Source: Podaxis mareebaensis
Lineage: Eukaryota > Basidiomycota > Agaricomycetes > Agaricales > Agaricaceae
Direction: 5' to 3'
DNA: 64,000 nt
Assembly (NCBI GenBank): GCA_018524725.1
Contig: JAEUWP010000511.1
Span: 1-64,000 of the forward strand
Every line of letters starts with the position of its first letter. The stretch's first letter is position 1. The translations under genes and the position numbers were made by a program. Shown here piece after piece: positions 46,946-59,589 of the stretch. Below the pieces are notes generated by a model. The model worked only from the letters and a program-made list of their open reading frames with translations. It searched no databases and was not told the DNA's origin.

Positions 46946-48635
46946 TCATTTAGTCGAAGGGGGAAGCTCGCCAACGCTAAGTGGCGGTGGTAGGCACTCA
47001 ATAAATATCTTCTCCAATTCTTGAATCCAAAGGAACGAAGGTGGACCTTCGCAGATGTTGATATTACGAAGGCCCCAGCCCGCAAAAAGAGTAGTTGAGT
47101 ATGGACGGAGAGAGCGAGCGAATGCGGTCTGTTGGAAGAGATAAGAACTATATGTTAGCGGTGTCCACAAGAGTATGGAACGAAGAGGATACTCACCAAC
47201 TTCTGTTTATTGTTCAAGCCATACCCCTTCAACTCCGTACCATCACCCGTTATATCAGCGAATGTCAACCCCAGAGCCTTGAGCCCCGGGAATCGCTCCG
47301 CAGCGAGCACAAGTGACTTGGCGCTCAGGACGCCTGTCTTAAGCCTCAAACTCTTCAACACATCGTTCTGCCTCGCAGGAAACACAGAAGAAGGACAAAG
47401 AGACTCAAAGAGCTCTGCAAGTTCACAATCGTATAAGGCCCGATCCGTAAGGCAGAGTTTCTCGAGGGTTGGAGCGCGTAACGCAAGGAACCTTTGCAAG
47501 TCGGCAAGGTTCGCTCTCAACGGTCGTAGGGCGAGTTCAACTTCGCGTAGTCTCGGGAAGTGGGTACCAAACGACGACTTGAGAATGCGTTGAATCCAAA
47601 AGTGACAGTCTGGAGGAAGCGATCCACGAGGTGCAGTGCAGCAGCTCGTGCTCAGCTTGAGCTTCTCCAACGTTCCCGCATGCGGCTCCAAAACGTGTTT
47701 GAAGAGGTCCTCGGGGGAGGAAAGCAACCCGCCATTGTAGGGGATACATAAACAGAAAGACCTGAGGTGGGAAAACGTTCCCCAACGCTTATTGAAGTAC
47801 GAGAGGTCGAGATAGTGCGATGCAGATGTCGCCGATATTCCGAGGTGCTCAAGTGCACGAAGGTTGTGAATGAAGACGAAGAATCCGTCGAGAGCATATT
47901 TGACCTCATCCATACGCGCTTCACCCGTGCACAGGTATATGTCCAATTCCCGAAGCTCTGGAAGGCGGACATAGGATAGATGGGGAAGGAGGTCGAATGG
48001 GGCTTTGATCGTCAAGCTGGTGAGTTTGGGAGCCAAGATTTCGAGCGTCGGTGAGAGAAATGCCTCGAAGAATTGGCGGTGGTATGTGGTGCTCCGTTCA
48101 TCAAATAGGATACGATACTCCTGAACGTTCCCGAGGTGCTGAATGGCGTTCGAGACGCGCTTGATGTCCTTGTTGACCCTCTTCTGCACCCTCTTCTGGG
48201 CTTGCTGTTCCATATACTTGGGATTGAAGAACGTATTGACGTGGTTCCATACGTTCTCGCTTCGGCTGATATACGTCTTCGTGCGGGGTTGGACGAGCCA
48301 AGGTTCGATCGTAAGCCGACGAACATGACTCGCAGTTTCATTTCGGCTGTGCGTCGATCATATTCAATAGACGCGGATCAGGGCAATAAATTGAGAGGAT
48401 AATGAATGCTCAACACAAATTCAACCTAGGGAAGAACAAAATCAACTCACCAAAGCACCTCGCACAATCTCTTCATCCCAGAATCGTGATTATAGAATCT
48501 CACTTCTCCAAACCTCGCATCTAAACCAACGGCACCGCGCAGACGCCTATTAACTGCACAAAGTGTCTCGACATCGCGAACGGGAAGATACTGAGCAACC
48601 ACAGACAGAATATCGTATGGTGTATCATTCAGCAT
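46946..48635 (-). CDS. F-box protein with LRR-like repeats
   Basis: Exons 48635-48451, 48346-47197 and 47128-46946 give 505 aa. The N-terminal F-box is NDTPYDILSVVAQYLPVRDV with LCAVNRRLRG, expected to bind Skp1 in an SCF ubiquitin ligase. After the first intron comes HVRRLTIEPWLVQPRTKTY, then a helical stretch QQAQKRVQKRVNKDIKRVSN. Leucine-rich segments follow (LTSLTIKAPFDLLPHL, LPELRELDIYL, LRALEHLGISA, LREVELALRPLRANLADLQ), forming the presumed substrate-binding surface. All phases agree. It is transcribed toward COX16, whose ATG is about 400 nt away. Substrate unknown; such genes are numerous and fast-evolving in agaricomycetes. Confidence 0.87.
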
Positions 48636-49709
48636 GTATTACAGCAATGTCGACTGCAAAGGGTATGACAGGAAATGAATTGCGTGAGGGACGTGCGGCG
48701 CTGTTACGAGGAGACGATAAAGGATGGCCGGATATCCGGTAGCTGTGGAGGGTGGCGGTGGCAGTGGGTCGAGTACCTCGAGCGTTAATGGCGGGGGTGA
48801 ACCCCTCCAAGCCCAGCGATCGGTAGGTGGGGGTAGATTATGGAGGGTGGGGGAGATTCTGGAGGGTGGGGGAGAAAGATGCGCAGCCAGTCCCCAGTCG
48901 AGGATTGATATATGTATGCTCCATTTCCCCACATTCCGTGCCGCTGCCGAGAACTGAAAGTATTTGTTCCCCACTTTGGACTATTCAGGAAAGCCTACGA
49001 CAGGGTCGAAGACTGATACCCCGCACACCTCGGTCCTAGAAAATGACTCACCACCCAGGAGCCAATGCTGAGCGTTGGACAGCGGGGTTTTGGTGCTGAT
49101 AGACACCTCAGCCTCTGACAGCCCCCTTATTCCCAATTAAGCCTGGGAGAGAGGCAATTTTGCGCAAATTGCGGTCGGGGGGACTCGGTTAGGAAACATT
49201 CTGTCTGCTGCGGTGATGCCGGTGGTTGCAGTTCTTGGAATAATTGTATAGATCCATGTCGGAACTTTGAAGGAATCGCTCCTTACATACGTTCAACTTG
49301 GGCAGTAGCATGTGGTCGTGTATCACGGAGGAGGCTTTCAGGCTGTGTTATCATTGATGATGAATACGCGCCACTGGAACGCAGAACTTGAACGTGTCTT
49401 GCGCTTCAACAATTCGATCAGTTGTTACGCTATTTTTACACACACCAGGAATATCGCCTTCCATTTCAACAGAATGACCTACTAACCCGACGAACGTGAA
49501 ACAGCAAATAACCAAGCAAATGCGCATATAATCTGAGCCCGGAAAACACATGATTAACGACGACCGAAATAAACGAAGACAACCCAGCTCTCTATCTATC
49601 TCGTTCAAGCAAGAGTAGGTATTAAATCGACCAACTGAGATGACACAAACCGCTGAGTAAAGCAATAGCAAGACCACAGGCAACAAATGGAGCAAGCCAC
49701 CAATTACAA
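48636..49709. other. Intergenic, no gene seen
   Basis: A purine-rich direct repeat, tggagggtgggggagattc / tggagggtgggggagaaag, lies at about 48840-48879 within a larger G-rich stretch (48740-48880) that could form G-quadruplex structure upstream of the F-box gene. No supported coding sequence. Confidence 0.4.
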
Positions 49710-52700
49710 TCAAGGCGCCCCCCTCCTCCTTAACACCCTCTTCTCTATCCTTGCAGCAGCAGCCAAAACATTGATCGGGCCATATTCAGAATCAGTGTCA
49801 TCCTGCTCCTCGCGATCATGATCGCATTCAGCAGCCGGAGCAGCAGGATTGACATTAACACCTGATGAGAATTCAGGAAACCCTCCTACCACCGCAGCTT
49901 CGCTTTTCTCGAATCGAAGGTTGGTGCCACCGCCACGACGACCCAACAAGCTGCCTAACCGACTGGATCCAGCATCGATGCTGCTGTGCATGCCATTCTC
50001 GGAGAGACCCGCCTCTCTCGCAAACTTCACCGCACTGGCAGCCTGTTGACTAGCCCTCGAAAAAATTCCTGCCACGCTCTTGGTTCTCTTCCTCAACCCG
50101 GCATCAGCCGTAGCTTGCAAGGGAGGTGAAGGCGCAAGCTTCTGGGATAGCGCTGGTGGCTGCAATTGTGCTGAAGACAATCGACGAGCCATGGCATCAT
50201 CTTGTGAAGGTTGTGTCGACCTCCATGATATATTCCGCACCGGAAGCTGAGATTGTGGTTCTTGCTCTTCGCTTCCTCGACGACGCGACGGCGTTGTCGA
50301 TGGTGATATCGGTAATGGAATACCGCTCTTCACACCACCTTGCCGTGGGGCGGGTGAACACGGCCTAGGACTTCGTTGTGTAGGAATCACGTCGGAAGGA
50401 TCCAACCCTGTGGGAGCAGGTTGATTCCGTTTCTGACCATGAAGCGTAGATAGATGAACAAGAGATTTTCTAGGTTTAAGGGATTGAAGAGGCGACATAG
50501 GTGAGGGTGGTGCTCGAACGTCGAGTAGCGATACGGCAGGTCCATTACCGGAGGGCGCCCGTATATTAGCAAGGGACAGACGTTTTGGAATGACCTTCCG
50601 CCCAAGTGCTTGGAAAGGTGGCCTCGGAGCAGACGATCCATCTGCGGTGGTGGCAGGCGGAGATGGAGAGGTAGCATGGGGGGAGACAGGACGCGGATAA
50701 GCTTTTTTCTTGACAGGTGGAACCCGCGTCAATGTAATGGACTTCTTGAGCGAAGTCGCTCTTGGTGGTACAAGCGGCAGTCCGGTTGCAGTTTCCGGTT
50801 TGCGAGATCGGATAGTGCCTCCACCGAATTTTGATAACGTCTCCTCCACGAGTGGCAATCGCGTTCTTGAGCCAAATGCGGAAGCATCACATCGTGGCGA
50901 GGAGCGTTCAATCAATTCACGCTTTTCATGTTTACCATGGTGTTGGGAAGCATCCTTCGAGGGAAGGGCAGCAATTCTCGTTGAACTTTGGGCTTGAGAC
51001 TTGCAATCCGTGAAGACGGGACCACGGTACGGCACGGAATCAGTAAACTGACATCGGGATTGGTCTGGTACGGAGGTCGGAACTGCAACGATGTACCCAA
51101 AAAGCGAGCCGGCGCATTTCGTGACCCTGACGATCTTCCACCCCGCAGAAGCAGTTAGTACTACGATTTCCCTCAGCGTCCGCTCCTGAGCGTTGAACAT
51201 GACCTGCATCTGTAGGCGTTACGTCATGAGAACTTGTACGTGTTAGACGTCAATAATGACGCACTGTCAAATCCATCCAATATGCATTGGCACTCGCTTT
51301 CCCAAGGTTTGGAAGCAACGGAGGGGAAGCCAAGGTGCTCTCCGCACCCTGAATGCCTTCGAGTAACTCATCCCCATAAATTCCGTCAGGACACGCCAAA
51401 GGAAGGATAAAATCGCCAAGAAGAAGCTTGGTATCAGGCATCGCCGCTTCTCTCAAATGCAGCAGTATGCGGCGCGCGAAATCGTCGGGCCAATCATGCA
51501 AGACAACTCGAAGCAAGAAGACGGCAGCTTGCTTGACCGGTTGAGGTGTAAAGAAATCATGGGCTACAGATAGAAGCATTCATCATCAAATAAAGCGGTG
51601 GCGCGAACGTAAGGCGCACCTTGAAAAAGTGCTGTGCCATTCTCAAGCAACCCAGGACACTTGGCTTTCCAGACCTATTATAGCGCAGAAACGTCAGCGA
51701 ATAGTAGAAGTTAGTGAAAACATGATATTTACCTTTTCGCCCATCTCGACGACGGTCGGACGATCTTGAATAATAAATCTCAACCCGAGGCTATTACCAT
51801 CGGCAGACGAGAAAGCATTAGCAAGGAGCATACTGGTAGATCCAATACCGCCGCCAACGTCAACGACAACGCTATTTCGAGGTAACGAGTGCCAATCGAA
51901 CCCTAAAACACCGCATGTAGCTCGACCAAACGTAAAGCTACAGGTACGAAATGCGAGCTTACCGCTTAGAATAGCACCTGGAGTCTCCCAGGAACAAGTG
52001 CCCGCCATAGCTTTTCCAAAACGCTCCAAACGGAAGTGATTGGGGTTTGGGCCGTAACGAGCTAGCGATATCCCCCGACTCGTGGGTTTAGCGGAATTTG
52101 TTCTCCGCTTCTCGTCCTTGATAGGAGCATACAAGGTGCCCTGATCTGTTTCGATTCTGAGCGTAATTGTAAGTTCGTACGTACGTCCTGCTGCTCCAAG
52201 GAATAAGGTTGATACCTGATATCTTCGGTACGTTCAAGGCAGTTGGCCGGGTTCGGGTCAGCAGATCCCTCGAGCCAACCAAAGAACCCAGTCCCAGACT
52301 CGACCGTTCCAAAAGCAAAACAGAAGGGGGCTCTTGTAGGCTCAGATCCTGCTCCGGTGTTCTTTGACTGGGACAACAAGTATGTCTCTGTCAAGTATGC
52401 AGACGATTTATAGACCTCATCTGAGCTTTGAACAATTAGCTAGAAGGTGGTGTCCCACAAAGTTTGGTACATACCAAAGCCCGACAAAGGCCGCGATACC
52501 GGACGTATTTTCGTATTTCTTCTCCGGTCTAACAGAAAGCCGTGGTCAGGCAGTGGCTGTCGCCAGGAAAATGGAAAAACTCACACTCCTTCCGTAGTCC
52601 ATTGCTGTAGATCCTGGAAGCTCTTCCCAGTGTCAACCATAGACGAAATTCTATTCAACGTGAAAACGTCTGGTGAGAGTTCTCTAACAATGTGATGTGT

Positions 52701-53410
52701 CGCGAGGAGACGCAAAATATGCGCTGCATGTGTGTCAACAACGAGCTAAACCGAAGATCGACGCTGTGGACCTAGCTTGGTTTTGTCAACTCCATTCCGC
52801 TCAGAAATGAGGTCAACATGTAGACCGGCAGGGCCTGCCTCCCGCAATATTTCAGGAATATGCGAGGCCTCAAAAAGGCGCATACATGAAGGAAGATGAT
52901 ACTAAAACGACTCAAAGTCAGTGAGATCTACACTAAGGGATATGCTGAACGCACGGCCATAATAGCATCGCATAAAGTCAGGAACGGCGCCTGTATTGTG
53001 GCAGTCATCTGCCCACAAGCTGCAACAATACGATTAATGGCACGAACAACGTCAGGATGCTGCGTCAACGCCTCTGCAGCAGAAGAAGGATCGTATGGGG
53101 CATCCAAAGAGGGAAAGTCGAAAGAGGGAAAGTCGAAAGAGGGCCGCGGCAATGACTCGGCAGTCTCTGTCTTAGTGCATGGTGATGGCGGGGGAGATGC
53201 GTAAGCGGCAGATGGTGTGCTTATAGAGACAGCAGGACAGATATTGCTGTGTTCAGCGCTACCACCATGCAAGGAGTGTCCTGACAAGCCTGGGACTTCA
53301 CTTTCCCCTGGGGGTTTATCGCGTGGCCTATAGGGGGCATATACCGCCTCTATGTCATCTAAAGCCTCGCCAATGATCCCGTGGAGGGTCCTGAGTACGG
53401 AGAAAGTCAT
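49710..53410 (-). CDS. SAM-dependent O-methyltransferase with long disordered C-terminal extension
   Basis: Ten exons (53410-52955, 52901-52772, 52723-52585, 52528-52475, 52425-52232, 52145-51963, 51902-51733, 51674-51620, 51563-51265, 51209-49710) give 1059 aa. The N-terminal part has a Pro/Ser-rich insert with a SFDFP tandem repeat and a winged-helix-like dimerisation region (LRLLATHHIVRELSPDVFTL). The Rossmann fold follows: VVVDVGGGIGS for SAM binding at residues 397-407 and LLRVVLHDWPDD with the presumed catalytic base His483, as in plant and fungal COMT-like enzymes. The catalytic domain ends near residue 610. The last exon then adds about 445 residues rich in Ser, Pro and Arg without domains (PRPVSPHATSPSPPATT), ending in a basic stretch. 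No stop separates the two parts. The exon 5/6 junction (52232/52145) is the least certain. Substrate unknown, possibly a phenolic or polyketide. Confidence 0.85.
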
Positions 53411-54812
53411 GAGAGAAGGGGGAAACGCGAGGGCGATTGGGAAAGATCAATAAGTAAGAAACACCGCAAGCTGGAATATATAGGCAGGTTGCAGCTGACC
53501 AATGTCACTATGAACCTGTTAGAGTGCCTTGTCATCGAGCTTGAACTGAGTAATTACTTTTTGGTAGTCCCAAAGGGTCCACAAGTCTCGCTCCGAGCAA
53601 TCCCAGTGCTTTCCACGTATGGAACATCTTCGAAGCGGCGCGTAATAAGATCTGACTAGATCGCATCGTTGATCCCCCTAAGCCAAGTCCATCATCTAGT
53701 CTTCTGCCGTGTCACCAAACGCGACTCCCATTCGCTGACAATTGAACATCGCAGAAGAAAATCCCAGTAGATGCGTTTGCAAGAACCGCTATCACATTGT
53801 ACTCCGAGAATCGAGCAGCTGGAGTGATACCTGTGAGGTAAGAAATAGACAGGTATGCTGTATCTCGTCAAAGCCCAGAAAGCAGCTGGAAGCCAAAGTG
53901 AAGGATTTCATGGAGAAAAGATCCTTTCTGTTTGTCCCTGTTAGCTGATGGCCTTTTTAGCGCTTAGGACAGCTGATGCGTCTCCCCCTGTCGGTTTCAT
54001 GACATCCTCACCGCTACCAGCTTCACGAAAATTGAGGACCATGTGTTGATCCTCAGGCAATTCCCGGTGTCGCTCAGGCAGTGCGGCCCACTGACTCCGA
54101 CGTCATACGCTGATTCTCGAACTTCTACTTCAATCCTCCACCACTGGCTCTTCCACGCATTTGTGTATACTGTATCACCAGTTATAGTATGCCTAGAACG
54201 CAAAATTCAATGCTTCAAGATTCTGTGCTTCCCCGAGAAACGAACCCAAAACACCATCTTGTCTGCTGATTCGCCCATTGGGCCTCGAGGAGTTCTATCA
54301 TGACAGACGCCGCTCATGGTGTATAATTCGGCCACCCGGAGGCTCTCATGTATCACCGGGTTCAAGCTACGGCCGCATCATCAGCAGACTCACGATCTCT
54401 CTCTCCTCCTCGGTCATGAAGCTCTGAAGTTTCTCTCGCGATGCGCATCGACCCGGCTTGGTGCACACGAGATATCAAATAAGTGTATCTCTTTTCACCT
54501 TTGAGCTAAAGACTACAGGTGCCACTACCTCTCACGTAATCGCCTTCCGGACAAGCATAATCGATTTCCTTTACGCAGGTATTGAACCTGAATTCGGCCA
54601 GATGTGCGGCGAAGAAGTTTTCTTTCAATGACTGGGCGACAGGTTCTATGAACGTTTGTTGGGCTTGTTATTTGGTTCTTTGTCAGAATTTCGGGCTTCT
54701 CATTGTTTTGACAGCTTCGCAGGAGATCCCTCCGCCTCCGATGGAATGATAGCATATTAGATGCCCTTACGCTTGGACACCATAAGTGCTCTATTTGAAA
54801 TGTTTGTGGATT
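53411..54812. other. Intergenic, no gene seen
   Basis: Lies between the O-methyltransferase start and the 3' end of the NACHT gene. Frames are short; none could be joined to a supported exon. It should contain the O-methyltransferase promoter. Confidence 0.4.
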
Positions 54813-57427
54813 CTACGCATACGGCAGCCAAAACATCTCCGAATCGAAATACTCAACGTCATCAGGCATTGGATTACATTCCACCACCAAACACTTCTTG
54901 GATGCATCAACACCCCAGATAGCACACACGGAGGCAGGATTCAAAAGCTTTTGTAGTTGGAGGCGACCCTTCAACACTTCTTTATCATGGAAATTCCACG
55001 TCTACGACAAGTTGATCATCGTGTTAGCAAGAAAGTCAGAAAAAAAAACATCGCTTTCACTATGGCTTACCTCGTCAACAGAGTCGTGCCGTGCTACATC
55101 CACCCACCATTCCCCACCCATGCGATAAATGCGAGGGGGGTAATTGATACCATCAACAATCACATGGTCTATATCCACGTCCGATAAAGAAAGCTTTTTG
55201 ACCAGGCCCTTGGCCACCATCTCAGGATGTGACTAATAGGAGGTATTATGGAAATGCAGCTGTAACGATAAAGCTGAAAAACCTACACTCAATTCAAATA
55301 ACCACCTGAGAAAACGAACATACTGCATCCATTTCTCGGATGAGCTACAAAGGTACCCATGAAATAGCCTTCTGAAATTAATTTGTTGAAGAACGTCGCA
55401 GAGTGAGGTGAGTTTTAGCGAGGTGGGGTATCGGCTATAAGAAGTGCTTGGGGCAAAAACAGTGCACTGGGAGCATGCACACCTTTGTCCCTGAAGACGA
55501 GCGGGTGGGACTGAGCGCCCAAGATAGCTTGATTCACGGATAATCTGGTGAGTCCACCGGAATTTAGCGTCCTCATATAAGGAAGACATGACCGTGTGAT
55601 CGTCTACAAGTGGCCATGAGAGGCAGATATCGGAAACTTGCGAAGGTGGTTCTGCTCCAACAAAGATTCAGGAGGCTTGAGCAGACACCAAGTTCGCGAA
55701 ATAATCACCTACCTATTTTTACTTGTTGTAATATTCTAAAGTAACACCACCAAATATCGCTACTTGCTTGTTCGAGATTAATCCAAAACTTCTGCGATCG
55801 ACTGGGATTACGAAGGTAGTCCGAAAAAGAGGCATGGTAGACACGTAATCCAGTCGAGGCCGCCAATTCAGGTGATGGCACTTGAACAACCGAATATAGC
55901 CTCTGGAGCGCACCATATGCCACGTTTTGTTTGAGGTCAAGAAGATTAGATGTATGAACAAAGCTGAAGGAGGGTCTACGGTCTTGTAATTGCAGCAAAA
56001 CATGACCGAGGATACGCTTCGTCCCGTTGAACACCGAGTCGGGAATACGAGATAAAATCTGGGTGTAGAGAGCATCCAAAGCAGCCAGAGGGTTCTCGTT
56101 TGTGGTGGGGTTCAGTTTGTCCAGCATAGCTAGCACAATGGCGAGCTGACTGATCGGATCCGCGATGTTCTCGGCATCAATAAATCGAATGATAATAGCC
56201 GCGAAGATGAATAGGCCGGATGCTGCGCTCTTAAGCACCAAGAATTGGCTTTCAGTAGGCCATTCGGATGCGGAAGGTATGGAACGGGAATAGCGTTGTC
56301 GGATTCTCCTGAACTCAGTTCGCAGATAACGCTCCACGTCCTGGCAAGCCTGTTCCGAGTCCACAGCGATACACTCTTTCGAACAGTTGATCTCGACTTT
56401 CTCTGGAAAGAACTCCTCCTGAAAGATATTATCCGGAGGGATATCGTCTAGAGAGAACGTGTCCTGAAAATGGGGTTCCGGGCGAGTCGATATAACCCAG
56501 ACAAGTGGGACGGTAGGATGTCGATGGGCAAAGGCGCCAATCAGCTCGATAAATTCGCATTGTGCTACTTCTCCTTGACATTCGTCTAGTCCATCAAGGA
56601 AAATAGACAATGTTTTGGATCCTGCACAGATGTTTCTGACGGCAAAAGGCTGGACTATGAGCACCCTGAATTGCTCAACCATCCCTTTTTCTAGCAACCG
56701 GGGGTCCGCCACCATTTGTTCGCGGATGTAATCCTGATAAGGTGGAAACCTGACAGCCAGCTGGTAGGCAATGGTAGGCAGAGCTTTCTTCAAATCGTCG
56801 CGGTGGTTGAGGCGGGAAAAGAAGAGCGCTGCGCCTAACGTTTTTGAGTCGTTCTCTGACTCGGCAAGAGTCTGGGCGATGGCAGACTTCCCGACGCCAG
56901 CGGGCCCGTGTATCCAAAGGATGTTTGTGCTTCGTTCTGGGTCACGGAACCATGTCTGTACTTTGTTTCGAAGAATTAGGCGTGTCTGTGGGTGGCAGCG
57001 AGGAGGGGGATCCCGTTCAGCGGAGTCGAACTCTGCGCCCGGAATAACATGATTAGCTAGCCACTTCAACGCTGTAGGGAGGGTTCATGCGTGATATGCT
57101 AACAGTTGTCATGTTCCGCACCTTTGTTAGATCTTTCTTCGATCTGCTGAATCTCCTCATTCATTGTCAAGTTATTGATAACGAAATTGTGTGCGCTCGT
57201 GAAATAGCCTATGCACGAGGTATTAGGGATATGGCACAGTCACATTTACTTCCAGCTATAGACATACCGGATCCTGCCGAAGCTCCAACGCGAGTCGTGT
57301 TTTCGCTCCTCCTTGGGCATTGTCGTTTTCGCCGCCCTCCATTTGTGGTATCCGTGTTTGGCGCTTCCTCTTCGGCGGTTATTGGCCGCTTGTGTCGAGT
57401 ACCTCGTCGGTGCTCGGACGAGGCCAT
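54813..57427 (-). CDS. NACHT-domain STAND ATPase (fungal NLR-like)
   Basis: Exons 57427-57250, 57208-57122, 57071-55713, 55636-55287, 55232-55071 and 55001-54813 give 774 aa with phase kept. If intron 4 is retained, the reading instead ends at 55233 (675 aa). Residues 1-60 are basic and low-complexity. A short segment then reads HNFVINNLTMNEEIQQIEER. The NACHT module starts at LKWLANHVIPGAEFDSAERD, with the P-loop GPAGVGKS (144-151), the Walker B FLDGLDE (246-252) and VWVISTRPEPHF. A winged-helix-like region follows, with FSFVHTSNLLDL and the conserved YHASFSDYL. FLRWLFELS and an unknown segment end the chain. Such proteins are thought to act in non-self recognition or programmed cell death. 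No C-terminal WD40, ANK or TPR sensor array is present, so it is an unusually short architecture or a truncated gene. Confidence 0.82.
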
Positions 57428-59589
57428 TGGGGTTTAACGGCAGTTTTGGGTAAAGGAAAGGAAGGTCAGAAATCGCATCGTTGTTATATTGATCACAGCC
57501 CAGCGTAGGCAGTGTCAACATCGGTAATACCTGAGTATTAATTCCGTGGACAGCGCGAACCAGTACACGTTGGGCGCTATATGCCACCAGGTATGTCCAA
57601 ATTCCCGATGGCTGATATGTCAATCAATAATAGGTGCGATCGGTATACCGGTGCTTGTTTCCTGTGCAGAGATTGCCGCTCGCCAAGGTGCCCTGGGAAC
57701 TCCACAAACAAGTCATAGTTGCGCGAGCAGATTACACCTCCGCCCAATTTACTTAGAACCAGCTGGACTCCCAAAAATGTTGGCTACCTTGAGAATGATA
57801 TAGAACTGGAAGAGACACATATCAGATGCTGCAAAATGTGTTCTTGTACGGAGGTTATATGATTGTGATGTATAATCTCAACGGGAATGACCACAGACCT
57901 CGGGCTGATGTCAGTTGTATGGGCTGCAAAAGAACAAAAAGAGTGAATCAAACTACTGCTGGGCTAGTTGTTCTAGACTGATATGTTTCTCTGAAGTTCG
58001 ATGATGGCTGTGCTATGAAACTATGTCTTCCCAACATCGTATGACGTCACACATATCATATATGTAACTGGCGTTATCTCACCCTTGGTCTTCACCATGC
58101 GGTAGAAACAAGGCGTTCCTGTGCACTCTAATGCTCAAAGAGTATACCTATATGGGATATCTAACCAGTTGTGCCGGGAGAATCGACCAATCATCAATGC
58201 GACAGTCAGTAACTCAACTTTGTCGTTGATCTACTAGCAAAGCCGTTATCGTCTCATCACCGACCGGACTAGCAGATCTGGTCGGCGAATAAGTTAAGAT
58301 TTGAAACAGACGGTTCAAGACATGGATGCAGACAGGAGAATGGTACTGACAAGGAGGGTGGAGGTTCCACTGGGCTAGGAAAAAAAGGGGGCTCGGGTTG
58401 ATTAGGGTCCTACTAGCCACCACCCTGTGCAGATAAGCCGTAAGTGTCGATCATGGGGATTGTACTACGAAGACAACAAAAAAATCTGCGGGTTTAAAAC
58501 AGTAGGGAGAACTCGGGGTCCGTGATGAGGCGTAGGTTTTACCGTATTCATCTTCAACTGACCATTGGGTCACCACGGGATTCCTTGCTCACATCTGGGT
58601 GGAAATCCGATAAGTACCGTGTCATATTTTCTGGCTAGGAGTATGTATATGGACGACATCCAACAACTGAGCCTGATCTACGTTTAACTTTTAATGACGG
58701 TACGTGTACCATAGGCCCCGTACTGACTTGGCTGTTTGATTGTGTTTCAACAACGATTATCATTAGTAACGAATGACTCATGTCTCGTGACGCAGACCTC
58801 CCCTACGTCACCATGGCCCAACCCCTCCCATCCCCATGTCGCCTCCATCTCAACAACAACCAAGTCAAACAAATCTCCATAAACCGCCATGCCAACAAAC
58901 GCCTGCATAATACACACGGCCATCTAATCTCAACAGCCCTGCGAGCGGTCCACGGACCGCCCACCGCCAATCAGTATCAAGGGCCCCGGATCCAAAAACA
59001 GAAATCAAAATCACAGGGGCAGATGGATCAGTCACTAGCCAAGTGACTCTTGTCACTACTGCAACAGCATAAAAGGGGGAGGGTCCCCTCCCGCAGCCCA
59101 GTTACTGGTAACAACGGCCAAAGGCTTGCCCGGCCAGGCTGCAACAACAGGGGCACACCTCAACGCAACCGATCTGTTTCCGATAGTCGTACGCAGCAAC
59201 AGGCAGCAGGCAACAGGCAACAGGCGTAGCAAGTACCGGTTATCGTGTGTTTGTGTGTGTGGAGAAGTTTCTGGATTTGAATCGTGTGGGATTTTTTTGA
59301 CTTGGCTTGGTTGGGTTTGAAGTTGTAACGAAGAGGTGCGTAAAGTTTCGGAGTTTGTTGTACTGGTTTTGGATGTTGAATGTGGGGGCTTACTAGAGTG
59401 TTCGTGTAGACTTTTCGTGATTGGTATTTATCATCCTTTGGGACGGTATCCACCCCCCTCTCCCTCCCCTTCTTTGATTTTTCGTTCTCCCCGAACAGTC
59501 TTCATTCCATTCATCTTTCCTTCCTCGCGGCAATCGTACCCCGTATTGCAAAACGCGATCAGCTATTCGATTGGAGAGGAGAGAATTAG
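57428..59589. other. Intergenic, mostly empty
   Basis: A plus-strand segment at about 58790-59235 is Gln/Pro/Asn-rich in more than one frame (PPSQQQPSQTNLHKPP; TEIKITGADGSVTSQVT). It could be a fragment of a low-complexity protein, but I find no start or splice path. A purine/pyrimidine-rich stretch at 59455-59520 precedes the next gene. Nothing else is supportable. Confidence 0.35.

Noticed and set aside
55233..55589. Separate small gene starting MSSLYEDAKF behind the NACHT gene
   Set aside because: It joins in phase to the NACHT exon through a good GTAGGT donor and CAAG acceptor, so it is part of that gene.
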